This document shows positions 7,520 to 14,929 of a DNA stretch of 64,000 bases, piece after piece. The number at the start of each line of letters is the position of its first letter. The first letter of the stretch is position 1. The notes beneath the pieces were generated by a model, which saw only the letters and a program-made list of their open reading frames with translations, did no database searches and was not told the DNA's origin. Source of the stretch: Paracoccus gahaiensis (lineage in GTDB: Bacteria > Pseudomonadota > Alphaproteobacteria > Rhodobacterales > Rhodobacteraceae). Position numbers and translations under genes: made by a program. The DNA lies in NCBI RefSeq assembly GCF_005048225.1, contig NZ_SUNI01000014.1, positions 1 to 64,000 on the forward strand. Reading direction: 5' to 3'.

Positions 7520-9170
7520 GGGCCGGGGCCGGATAGAGCGCGGCCTTGAAGGGCGCGGGACCAAGCCGGCGATAGGCGTCGATGAAGCGTTCGGACGCGT
7601 CGTCGCGGACCTCGAGATAGGCGCGCAGCAGGCGGTCGATGGCAGGCACCACCTCTTCGGCGGGAAAGCCCGCGCCGGCGCGCTCGCCGATGGCCGGGAT
7701 GTCATAGGCATCGCCGCCAAGGGTGATCTGATAGTTCTCGACACCGGCGCGATCCAGGCCCAGGATGCCGATATGGCCCAGATGGTGGTGCCCGCAGGCA
7801 TTGATGCAGCCCGAGATGCGGATGTTGAGATTGCCGATCTCTTCCTCCAGCCCGAGGGCGCGGAAATGGTCGGCGATCTCCTCGGCAATGGGGATGGACC
7901 GGGCGGTGGCCAGCGCGCAGTAATCCATGCCGGGGCAGGCGATGATGTCGCTGGTCAGTCCGGCATTGGCGGTGGCCAGCCCGGCCTCGCGCAGCGCCGC
8001 GTAGAGCGCGGGCAGGTCGGACTTGTGGACATGCGGGAAGGCGACGTTCTGGTCATGCATGACGCGCAGGTCGTGATGGCCGTAGCGTTCCGCCAGATCG
8101 GCCAGCAGGCGCATCTGATCGGCGCTCGCATCGCCCGGCGTCTGGCCCGGCGCCTTGAAGGTCACCACGACGCTGGCATAGCCCTCGACCTTGTGCGGGT
8201 GCAGGTTCGTGTCCGACCAGCTGCGGAAGGCGGCATTGGCGGCGCTCTCGGCCTCGAAGCCGTCCACCGGGGCGTTGCGGAACGAGGGCGCGCGGAACCG
8301 GTCCTGAAAGATCGCCAGCGCCTCGCGGTCGGCGCCGTTGAAGGCGCGGCGGCGGGCGTGGAATTCTTCCTCGATCTCGGCGCGCATCACGTCGATGCCG
8401 CGCTCGTGGACGGTGATCTTGACGCGAGCCTTGTACTTGTTGTCGCGGCGCCCCGAGAGGTTGTAGGTCGCAAGAATCGCCTCGATATAGGGCAGCAGGT
8501 CCTCTTCGGGCAGGAAGTCGCGCACGACCTTACCCAGCATCGGCGTGCGGCCCAGGCCGCCGCCGATCCAGACCTCGAAGCCGGTCTTGCCGTCCTGCTC
8601 GGTCAGGCGCAGCCCGATGTCATGGGCAGCGATGACGGCACGGTCCTTCTTGCCGCCCGAGATGGCGATCTTGAACTTGCGCGGCAGGAACTGGAATTCC
8701 GCATGGTCGGTCGACCAGCTGCGCAGCAGTTCCGCATAGGGGCGCGGATCGACCAGCTCGTCGGCGGCCGCCCCGGCGAAGGCGTCGGTCGTGGTGTTGC
8801 GGATCGTGTTGCCGCTGGTCTGGATGGCATGCATGCCAACCTCGGCCAGCGCGTCCAGCATGTCGGGGATGTCCACCAGCTTGGGCCAGTTGAACTGGAT
8901 GTTCTGGCGGGTGGTCCAGTGCCCGTAACCCTTGTCCCACTTCTCGGCCAGATGGGCGAGCGTGCGCATCTGGTCGGGGCTGATCGTGCCATAGGGAATG
9001 GCCACCCGCAGCATGTAGGCATGCAGCTGCAGATAGACGCCGTTCATCAGGCGCAGCGGCTTGAACTCGTCCTCGGTCAGGCTGCCATCCAGACGGCGGG
9101 CGACCTGGGCGCGGAACTCGGCGGCGCGATGGCGGACGTAATCGGCTTCGACGGGGCGAATATCAAACAT
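7512..9170 (-). CDS. cysI: Sulfite reductase hemoprotein (siroheme, 4Fe-4S)
   Basis: A 552-residue enzyme of the nitrite/sulfite reductase family that reduces sulfite to sulfide with six electrons. The N-terminal half has GHWTTRQNIQFNWP, which lines the active site. The siroheme/4Fe-4S cysteines are at 412 and 418 (CPGMDYC) and at 455 and 459 (CINAC). Its length and single-subunit form suggest a ferredoxin- or flavoprotein-dependent enzyme rather than the NADPH CysJI type; no cysJ is present. The start MFDIRPVEADYVRHR overlaps the preceding DUF2849 gene by 8 bases. Placement beside cysH makes sulfite, not nitrite, the likely substrate. Confidence 0.92.
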   Translation of the reverse strand: MFDIRPVEADYVRHRAAEFRAQVARRLDGSLTEDEFKPLRLMNGVYLQLHAYMLRVAIPYGTISPDQMRTLAHLAEKWDKGYGHWTTRQNIQFNWPKLVDIPDMLDALAEVGMHAIQTSGNTIRNTTTDAFAGAAADELVDPRPYAELLRSWSTDHAEFQFLPRKFKIAISGGKKDRAVIAAHDIGLRLTEQDGKTGFEVWIGGGLGRTPMLGKVVRDFLPEEDLLPYIEAILATYNLSGRRDNKYKARVKITVHERGIDVMRAEIEEEFHARRRAFNGADREALAIFQDRFRAPSFRNAPVDGFEAESAANAAFRSWSDTNLHPHKVEGYASVVVTFKAPGQTPGDASADQMRLLADLAERYGHHDLRVMHDQNVAFPHVHKSDLPALYAALREAGLATANAGLTSDIIACPGMDYCALATARSIPIAEEIADHFRALGLEEEIGNLNIRISGCINACGHHHLGHIGILGLDRAGVENYQITLGGDAYDIPAIGERAGAGFPAEEVVPAIDRLLRAYLEVRDDASERFIDAYRRLGPAPFKAALYPAPAHA

Positions 9171-9510
9171 GGGTGCTTTCCGTTTTCTGGGCCCCGGAGA
9201 TCCGGTCGGCCTGGAGACCATGGAAATAGTTGGAGGGGCCGCGCTGCCGGAATTCCTCGCGGAAATGGACGGGCAGGGGGCCGTCGGGGCCGCGCTTCGC
9301 CTCGACCAGATAGGGGCCGACGACGCGATCGGCCTGACCGATCGCCTCCAGCAGGGCCAGATCGGCGATGGCCTCGTCCTCGAAGATCGTGGCGCGCAGG
9401 GGGTCGGGGGTCCAGCCGTCGTCGCACATCCAGACGTTGAAGCCTTCGCGCAGGTCGTTGCCGGTGATGACGCCGGGGTGGGCTGCCGTGGGGGTGAAGG
9501 CTTTGCTCAT
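9163..9510 (-). CDS. DUF2849 protein, first gene of the sulfite reduction operon
   Basis: A 115-residue protein of the DUF2849 family, seen almost only in alphaproteobacteria in front of sulfite reductase genes. It starts MSKAFTPTAAHPGVITGNDL and contains WTPDPLRATIFEDEAIADL. The frame stays open upstream to 10050, but that part is antisense to the Lrp-type gene. The 3' end overlaps cysI by 8 bases, so the two are probably translationally coupled. In related operons this gene usually follows cysG; no cysG is present here. Function unknown. Confidence 0.85.
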   Translation of the reverse strand: MSKAFTPTAAHPGVITGNDLREGFNVWMCDDGWTPDPLRATIFEDEAIADLALLEAIGQADRVVGPYLVEAKRGPDGPLPVHFREEFRQRGPSNYFHGLQADRISGAQKTESTHV

Positions 9511-9543
9511 GACGGGAACCTCGTGATTTCTGACCTCTATATA

Positions 9544-9561
9544 GAATTTCCTTCTGGATTC
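9544..9561. promoter_or_regulatory. Possible operator in the cys/lrp divergent region
   Basis: The 96-bp gap between the DUF2849 gene and the Lrp-type gene holds an imperfect inverted repeat (GAATTTCC, 4-base spacer, GGATTC) next to a CTATATAG palindrome at 9537-9544. Its place between divergent genes suits a binding site for the Lrp-type regulator. This is inference. Confidence 0.3.
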
Positions 9562-9606
9562 GCGACAGTGCCCGGGCGAAATAAGGAAGGACGAGCCAAG
9601 GAGCGT

Positions 9607-10125
9607 ATGATGCAGGAACCGATTTCCCCCGATGCGGGGCCGGGGCAAACGCCTGTCCGCCTGGACGAGGTGGACCGCAAGATCCTGTCCCTGCTGCAGC
9701 AGGATGCCAGCCTGTCGCTGGACCAGATCGCGGACCGGGTGGGGGCCTCCAAGACCCCGGTCTGGAACCGGATCCGCAAGCTGCGCGAGGCGGGGGTGAT
9801 CCGCCGTCAGGTGGCGATCCTGGACCCCGAGGCCCTGGGGCTGGAGGCGTGCTTCTTCGTGCTGATCCGCACCAGCGAGCATGACAAGGACTGGGCGGCG
9901 CGGTTCCTCAAGGCGCTGCGTGACCGCCCCGAGGTGGTCGAGGCGCATCGGCTGGCGGGCGACATCGACTATATTCTGAAGGTGCAGGTGCGGAATGCGC
10001 GCGCCTATGACCGCTTCTATCAGTCGCTGATCGCCGAGGTGAAGATCCACAACGTCACCGCCCTGCTGTCGATGGAGGAGATCAAGGCGACCAGCGCCCT
10101 GCCCATTCCCGAGGCGGCGCGCTGA
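9607..10125 (+). CDS. Lrp/AsnC-family transcriptional regulator
   Basis: A 172-residue DNA-binding regulator. An N-terminal helix-turn-helix (DEVDRKILSLLQQDASLSL, then QIADRVGASKTPVWNRI) is followed by the RAM ligand domain, with LAGDIDYILKVQVRNARAYD. The start is one of two adjacent ATGs: AAGGAG at 9598-9603 lies 3 bases before the first and 6 bases before the second (9610), so the second is better spaced. It is divergent from the cys operon with 96 bp between, the classic position of a local regulator. Control of sulfur assimilation, possibly with a sulfur amino acid as ligand, is inferred from this position. Confidence 0.88.
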   Translation: MMQEPISPDAGPGQTPVRLDEVDRKILSLLQQDASLSLDQIADRVGASKTPVWNRIRKLREAGVIRRQVAILDPEALGLEACFFVLIRTSEHDKDWAARFLKALRDRPEVVEAHRLAGDIDYILKVQVRNARAYDRFYQSLIAEVKIHNVTALLSMEEIKATSALPIPEAAR

Positions 10126-10179
10126 GAGGAATCAGGGCGCTGATTGCCGGGGTCTTGGCGCCCGGGGCCGGGTGTGCCG

Positions 10180-10638
10180 TCAGTCGTCGACGACGTTGAG
10201 GATCTTGGGCAAGGCCGGGCAGGGCAGCAGCTGGTTCTTGGCCACGTCGGCCAGCGTGTGGTTGTGCAGGAAGACATAGACATGCGCCGACAGGCTTTCC
10301 CACAGCCGGTTCGACAGCGTCTGCGCCCGCGATCCCGAGATCCCGCCCGAGGCGCCGGCGCCGATATGCATGGCGCTGACCGTCTCGTCCACGGCCTCGA
10401 GGATTTCCGCGACGCGGATTGTCTCGGGCGTGCGGGCCAGCCGGTAGCCGCCGCCCGGTCCGCGCACCGAGGCCACCAGCCCGGCGCGGCGCAGGCGCAC
10501 GAAGAGCTGCTCGAGATAGGGCAGCGAGATGTCCTGGCGGACCGAGATCTGCGCCAGAGAGGTCAGGTCGTCGCCCTTCGCGATGGCCAGGTCAACCAGC
10601 GCGATGATGGCGTAGCGTCCCTTCGTGGACAGTTTCAT
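10180..10638 (-). CDS. iscR: Rrf2-family regulator, IscR-like, with one cysteine
   Basis: A 152-residue Rrf2-family repressor. The N terminus MKLSTKGRYAIIALVDLA, the LPYLEQLFVRLRRAGLV recognition part and VRGPGGGYRLAR match IscR. In E. coli IscR three cysteines (92, 98, 104) hold a 2Fe-2S cluster; here that segment reads HIGAGASGGISGSR without cysteine, and the only cysteine is at 140. A non-classical IscR of this kind is known in Rhodobacter sphaeroides. The start is at 10638; the open frame upstream is antisense to the next gene. No isc/suf genes are adjacent in the window, so it appears detached from its usual operon. The gene symbol rests on sequence resemblance. Confidence 0.78.
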   Translation of the reverse strand: MKLSTKGRYAIIALVDLAIAKGDDLTSLAQISVRQDISLPYLEQLFVRLRRAGLVASVRGPGGGYRLARTPETIRVAEILEAVDETVSAMHIGAGASGGISGSRAQTLSNRLWESLSAHVYVFLHNHTLADVAKNQLLPCPALPKILNVVDD

Positions 10639-10827
10639 GGCGCGATTTCCCCCGTTTCGACCGCAGGCGGGCAGCCTGCATTGACGGGCGGCGTCGTCGC
10701 GCGCTATGCCCGGCCCGACATGTTTCTTGCCAGAGATGCGCCCGCTGCCCATATACCCTCTAGAAGCCGCGCGGACAGGCGTCAAGAAACCCGCACATTC
10801 CGCGCGCAAGCCCCGTGAAGGACGACC

Positions 10828-11490
10828 ATGCCCGAGCTGATTTTCCCCGGCCCCGAGGGCCGTCTTGAAGGCCGTTACCATCCCCAGCCCGGCAAGCCCG
10901 ACGCCCCCATCGCCATCGTGCTGCATCCCCATCCGCAGTTCGGCGGCACGATGAACAACCGCGTCGTGTACAACCTGCACTATGCGTTCCACCGCATGGG
11001 GTTCACCGTGATGCGGTTCAACTTCCGCGGCGTGGGCCGCAGCCAGGGCGAGTTCGACCAGGGCATCGGCGAGCTGTCGGATGCCGCCTCGGCGCTGGAT
11101 TACCTGCAGGCGATGAACCCGAATTCGAAGCATTGCTGGGTGGCGGGCTTCAGCTTCGGCGCCTGGATCGGGATGCAGCTGCTGATGCGCCGCCCCGAGA
11201 TCACCGGCTTCATCAGCGTGGCCCCTCCGGCCAACATGTATGATTTCAGCTTCCTGGCGCCCTGCCCCTCCTCGGGGCTGATCGTGAACGGCACCGCCGA
11301 TCGCGTGGCGCCTCCGAAGGACACGCATACGCTGGTGGGCAAGCTGCGCGAGCAGAAGGGCATCACGGTCACCCATGAGGAAATCGAGGGCGCGGACCAT
11401 TTCTTCCGCGACGACGAGACTCACATGAAGCCGATGATCGATCTGGTGCAAGGCTATGTCAGGAAGCGCCTGACCGAGACCTCGCGCTGA
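10828..11490 (+). CDS. Alpha/beta hydrolase (COG2945-like)
   Basis: A 220-residue serine hydrolase of the alpha/beta fold. The nucleophile serine is in AGFSFGAW, the acid is probably the aspartate in NGTADRVAPP, and the histidine is in GADHFFRD. The N terminus has the family motif VLHPHPQFGGTMNN and FNFRGVGRSQGEFD. It is divergent from the IscR-like gene with 189 bp between. Hydrolases of this type act on small esters or are dienelactone-hydrolase-like; the real substrate is unknown. A half palindromic repeat follows its stop codon. Confidence 0.85.
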   Translation: MPELIFPGPEGRLEGRYHPQPGKPDAPIAIVLHPHPQFGGTMNNRVVYNLHYAFHRMGFTVMRFNFRGVGRSQGEFDQGIGELSDAASALDYLQAMNPNSKHCWVAGFSFGAWIGMQLLMRRPEITGFISVAPPANMYDFSFLAPCPSSGLIVNGTADRVAPPKDTHTLVGKLREQKGITVTHEEIEGADHFFRDDETHMKPMIDLVQGYVRKRLTETSR

Positions 11491-11500
11491 GGGGGAACAA

Positions 11501-11546
11501 GCCGGGGCTCTGCCCCGGACCCCGGGATATTTCCGCCAAGATGAAG
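11501..11546. repeat. Half copy of the palindromic intergenic repeat
   Basis: A small hairpin (CCGGGGC, loop TCT, GCCCCGG at 11502-11518) is followed by CCCGGGATATTTCCGCCAAG and then ATGAAGG. This is the left arm of the element seen in full at 14046 and 29530. The AAGGGGCAGG at its right end lies directly before the ATG at 11555 and serves as the ribosome binding site of the HD gene. Confidence 0.75.
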
Positions 11547-11554
11547 GGGCAGGC

Positions 11555-12679
11555 ATGCTGGACGGGGCGATGGCCTTTCTGTGCGAGGCGGACCGGCTGA
11601 AATCGGTCGCGCGGGCGAATGTCCTGATGGACCTGTCGCGGCCCGAGAACAGCGCCGAGCACAGCTGGCACGTGGCGCTGTATGCGCTGGTTTTCGGGGC
11701 CTCGGACCGGGCCATCGCGATGATCCTGCTGCATGATCTGGTCGAGATCGACACCGGCGACCAGCCGATCCATCTGGATCACGACGCCCCCGCCCTGGCC
11801 TTGGCCGAGGCGCAGGCCGCGCGGAGGATCTTCGGTCTGGCGCCCAATGGCGCGCGTCTGGCGCGCCTGTGGCAGGATTTCGAGGCGCAGGCCGATGCCT
11901 GCGCGCGGGTGGCCAAGCGGATGGATCACGTCCAGCCGATCTTCCAGGTGCTGCAGGCCGCCGTTCCCTTGCCCGATCACGTGACCATCGTGCGGGACAA
12001 TCTGCAGCATGGCCGGGCGGCGCGGATGGCCGGGGAATGGCCCGAGGTCGCCTCTGCCGTGCGGGCCCTGCTGGACGGCCACCCGCCGGAGCTCGGTGAT
12101 CTGGCCGGGCAATTGGCCTTTCTGGCCGAAGCGGACCGGCTGAAGTCGGTCAGCCGCGCCTCGATCCTGCTCGATGGCAGCCGGCGCGAGAACAGTGCCG
12201 AGCACAGCTGGCATCTGGCGCTCTATGCGCTGGTCCTGGGCGGGCTGGCGGCGCCGGGCGTGGATGTCGGTCGGGTGATCCGCATGCTGCTGATCCATGA
12301 TCTGGTCGAGATCGACGTGGGCGACGTGCCGCTGCATTCTGCGGGCGGGCAGGCGCATGGCTCGGAGGCGGTGCGTGCGGCAGAGGCCGCCGCGGCGCGG
12401 CGGCTGTTCGGCCTGCTGCCCGAGGCGCAGGGGGCCGGGCTGCTGGCGTTGTGGCAGGAGTTCGAGGCGGTGGAGACTCCGGATGCGATCTTCGCCAAGG
12501 CGCTGGACCGCTGCCAGCCCGCCGTGCAGAACCTGCGCGGTGGCGGGGCGGGCTGGGTCGAGTACGACGTGACCCTGCCGCAGATCGAGGCGCGTGTCGA
12601 GCCTTGGGTCGCCGCCGGATCCCCGGCCCTGTGGGACTGGCTGCAGGCCGGACTGCGGGCGCATTTCGCCGCCGCGTGA
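11555..12679 (+). CDS. Tandem HD-domain phosphohydrolase (two YfbR/HDDC2-like domains)
   Basis: A 374-residue protein made of two copies of the same HD domain. Metal-binding residues are complete in both halves: H36, H60-D61 and D124 in the first, H217, H248-D249 and D318 in the second, a period of 181 to 194 residues. The blocks [16 protein letters not shown] and HDLVEID occur in both halves. Single-domain relatives of about 190 residues (YfbR, HDDC2) are 5'-deoxynucleotidases that act as dimers, so a fused pseudo-dimer is the natural reading. Both active sites seem competent. The AAGGGGCAGG before the ATG belongs to an intergenic repeat. Substrate is inferred to be a (deoxy)nucleoside monophosphate. 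Confidence 0.82.
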   Translation: MLDGAMAFLCEADRLKSVARANVLMDLSRPENSAEHSWHVALYALVFGASDRAIAMILLHDLVEIDTGDQPIHLDHDAPALALAEAQAARRIFGLAPNGARLARLWQDFEAQADACARVAKRMDHVQPIFQVLQAAVPLPDHVTIVRDNLQHGRAARMAGEWPEVASAVRALLDGHPPELGDLAGQLAFLAEADRLKSVSRASILLDGSRRENSAEHSWHLALYALVLGGLAAPGVDVGRVIRMLLIHDLVEIDVGDVPLHSAGGQAHGSEAVRAAEAAAARRLFGLLPEAQGAGLLALWQEFEAVETPDAIFAKALDRCQPAVQNLRGGGAGWVEYDVTLPQIEARVEPWVAAGSPALWDWLQAGLRAHFAAA

Positions 12680-12696
12680 TCGCGCCACCCGGTTTG

Positions 12697-12712
12697 GCAT
12701 ACAATCGCATAC
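12697..12712. promoter_or_regulatory. Direct repeat in the icd promoter region
   Basis: GCATAC occurs twice with a 10-bp period (12697-12702 and 12707-12712), one helical turn, about 70 bases before the icd start. The region also holds a TTGGCA that could be a -35 element. A regulator site is possible, but no known consensus is recognised. Confidence 0.25.
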
Positions 12713-12779
12713 CGTCTTTTCAACGGGCCTCGTTCAGGCTATGAACGGGGCAACCGAAACCAATGCCAAAGGGGCCCCC

Positions 12780-13991
12780 ATGTCGAAGATCAAGGTCGCA
12801 AACCCCGTCGTCGAACTCGACGGCGACGAGATGACGCGGATCATCTGGGACTTCATCAAGCAGAAGCTGATCCTGCCCTATCTGGACATCGATCTGAAAT
12901 ATTACGATCTGGGCATCGAAGAGCGGGACCGCACCGATGACCAGATCACCGTGGATGCCGCCGAGGCGATCAAGCGCTATGGCGTGGGCGTGAAATGCGC
13001 CACGATCACCCCCGACGAGCAGCGCGTCGAGGAATTCGGTCTGAAGAAGATGTGGCGCTCGCCCAACGGCACGATCCGCAACATCCTGGGCGGCGTGATC
13101 TTCCGCGAGCCGATCATCTGCAAGAACGTGCCGCGGCTGGTGCCGGGCTGGACGCAGCCGATCATCGTCGGTCGCCATGCCTTCGGCGACCAGTACAAGG
13201 CCACCGATTTCCGCTTCCCCGGCAAGGGCAAGCTGACGATCCGCTTCGTGGGCGACGACGGCGAGACGATTGAGCACGAGGTCTTCGACGCGCCGTCCTC
13301 GGGTGTGGCGATGGCAATGTACAACCTAGACGATTCGATCCGCGATTTCGCCCGCGCGTCGCTGAACTACGGGCTGTCGCGCGGCTACCCGGTCTATCTG
13401 TCGACCAAGAACACCATCCTCAAGGCCTATGACGGGCGTTTCAAGGACCTGTTCGCCGAGGTCTACGAGGCCGAGTTCGAGGATCAGTTCAAGAAGGCCG
13501 GCATCACCTACGAACACCGCCTGATCGACGACATGGTCGCCAGCGCGATGAAATGGTCGGGCGGCTATGTCTGGGCCTGCAAGAACTACGACGGCGACGT
13601 GCAGTCGGATACCGTCGCGCAGGGCTTCGGCTCTCTGGGACTGATGACCTCGGTGCTGATGACGCCGGATGGGAAGATCGTGGAATCCGAGGCCGCGCAT
13701 GGCACCGTGACCCGCCACTATCGCGAGCACCAGAAGGGCAATGCGACCTCGACGAACTCGATCGCGTCGATCTTTGCCTGGACGGGGGGCCTGAAGCACC
13801 GCGCCAAGCTGGACGACAATGCCGAACTGCTGAAGTTCGCGGAGACGCTGGAAAAGGTCACCGTGCAGGCGGTCGAGGATGGCCACATGACCAAGGACCT
13901 CGCGCTGCTGGTCGGGCCGGACCAGAAATGGCTGACCACGATGGGCTATCTGGAGAAGGTCGACCAATATCTGAACAAGGCGCTGAACTGA
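12780..13991 (+). CDS. icd: Isocitrate dehydrogenase (NADP+)
   Basis: A 403-residue TCA-cycle enzyme that makes 2-oxoglutarate, CO2 and NADPH in the cytoplasm. It starts [20 protein letters not shown] and shows [29 protein letters not shown] and the NADP-binding [19 protein letters not shown]. These place it in the dimeric subfamily that includes eukaryotic and alphaproteobacterial enzymes rather than the E. coli type. The ATG at 12780 is preferred over an in-frame start 13 codons upstream because it gives the family N terminus. A strong terminator follows, so it is a single-gene unit. Confidence 0.95.
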   Translation: MSKIKVANPVVELDGDEMTRIIWDFIKQKLILPYLDIDLKYYDLGIEERDRTDDQITVDAAEAIKRYGVGVKCATITPDEQRVEEFGLKKMWRSPNGTIRNILGGVIFREPIICKNVPRLVPGWTQPIIVGRHAFGDQYKATDFRFPGKGKLTIRFVGDDGETIEHEVFDAPSSGVAMAMYNLDDSIRDFARASLNYGLSRGYPVYLSTKNTILKAYDGRFKDLFAEVYEAEFEDQFKKAGITYEHRLIDDMVASAMKWSGGYVWACKNYDGDVQSDTVAQGFGSLGLMTSVLMTPDGKIVESEAAHGTVTRHYREHQKGNATSTNSIASIFAWTGGLKHRAKLDDNAELLKFAETLEKVTVQAVEDGHMTKDLALLVGPDQKWLTTMGYLEKVDQYLNKALN

Positions 13992-14008
13992 AGCGCATCA
14001 AGACCACG

Positions 14009-14036
14009 AAGGCCGGGCAAACGCCCGGCCTTTTTG
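14009..14036 (+). terminator. Terminator of icd
   Basis: Perfect 8-bp GC stem (GGCCGGGC and GCCCGGCC, extended by two A-T pairs) with a 4-base loop followed by TTTTT. Confidence 0.9.
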
Positions 14037-14045
14037 CCTCCGGCG

Positions 14046-14146
14046 GGGATATTTCAGCCAAGATGAAATCCGCGTGCCTTTCATCTTGGCTGAAATATCC
14101 CGGGGGGATCGCCGCAAGGCGATGGGGGGCTGGCCCCCCTTTCTTT
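14046..14146. repeat. Complete palindromic intergenic element (copy A)
   Basis: Three hairpins in a row. First, a perfect 23-bp inverted repeat, 14046-14068 with 14079-14101, around a 10-base loop; the arm is GGGATATTTCAGCCAAGATG plus AAA. Second, ATCGCC-gcaa-GGCGAT at 14108-14123. Third, GGGGGG-ctgg-CCCCCC at 14124-14139 followed by a T-rich tail. It lies between the icd terminator and purQ. A second full copy is at 29530 with the same order of parts. Confidence 0.9.
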
Positions 14147-14198
14147 GCCGGCCAAGCTGCGCTAAGGGCAGGCCATCCCCGTGTGCAGGAGTCCCGCG

Positions 14199-14867
14199 AT
14201 GAAAGCCGCCGTCGTCACGTTTCCCGGATCGAATTGCGACCGCGACCTTGCCGTCGCGCTGGAGCGGGCGGGCGCGCAGGTCACGCACGTCTGGCACAAG
14301 GACAGCGCGCTGCCCGAAGGGACTGACCTCGTGGGTGTGCCGGGCGGGTTCTCCTTCGGCGACTACCTGCGCTGTGGCGCGATCGCGGCGCAGTCGCCGA
14401 TCGCCGGCGCCCTGAGGGACCATGCGGCGCGGGGCGGCTATGTGCTGGGCATCTGCAACGGGTTCCAGGTGCTGACCGAGCTGGGGCTGCTGCCCGGCGC
14501 GCTGATGCGCAACTCGGGCCTGACCTTCCTCTGCAAGCCCGCCACGCTGCGGGTCGTGACGGCGGACAGCGCCTTCACCTCCGGCTATGCGGCGGGCCAG
14601 CAGATCGCGGTGCCCGTGGCGCATCATGACGGCAACTACCAGATCGCCCCCGAGGGGCTGGCGGCTTTGCGCGATCAGGACCGCATCGCCTTCACCTACG
14701 GGCCGGGGATCAACGGCTCGGTCGGCGATATCGCGGGCATCCTGTCCGAGAACCGGCGCGTGCTGGGCATGATGCCCCATCCCGAGCGGGCCGCAGACCC
14801 GGCGACCGGCGGAACCGACGGGCTGGCGCTGTTCGAGGGCGTCGTCTCGACCCTGGCGCATGCCTGA
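14199..14867 (+). CDS. purQ: Phosphoribosylformylglycinamidine synthase, glutaminase subunit
   Basis: A 222-residue class I glutamine amidotransferase subunit that supplies ammonia to PurL in purine synthesis. The nucleophile cysteine is in GICNGFQVL, and the catalytic His-x-Glu is in MPHPERA. The N terminus [18 protein letters not shown] is typical of PurQ in organisms that also have separate PurS and PurL. AGGAG lies nine bases before the ATG at 14199, which sets the start. purS, purL and purC are not in the window, so purQ stands apart here. Confidence 0.94.
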   Translation: MKAAVVTFPGSNCDRDLAVALERAGAQVTHVWHKDSALPEGTDLVGVPGGFSFGDYLRCGAIAAQSPIAGALRDHAARGGYVLGICNGFQVLTELGLLPGALMRNSGLTFLCKPATLRVVTADSAFTSGYAAGQQIAVPVAHHDGNYQIAPEGLAALRDQDRIAFTYGPGINGSVGDIAGILSENRRVLGMMPHPERAADPATGGTDGLALFEGVVSTLAHA

Positions 14868-14929
14868 CTTGAGCCGGACGTCACTTCGCCCTAGATTGCC
14901 TGATCGGATCTTGCAGGGCGGACCGGTGC

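Noticed and set aside
10127..10179. Hairpin between the Lrp and IscR-like genes as terminator
   Set aside because: The stem AATCAG/CTGATT is only 6 bp and has no T run on either strand.
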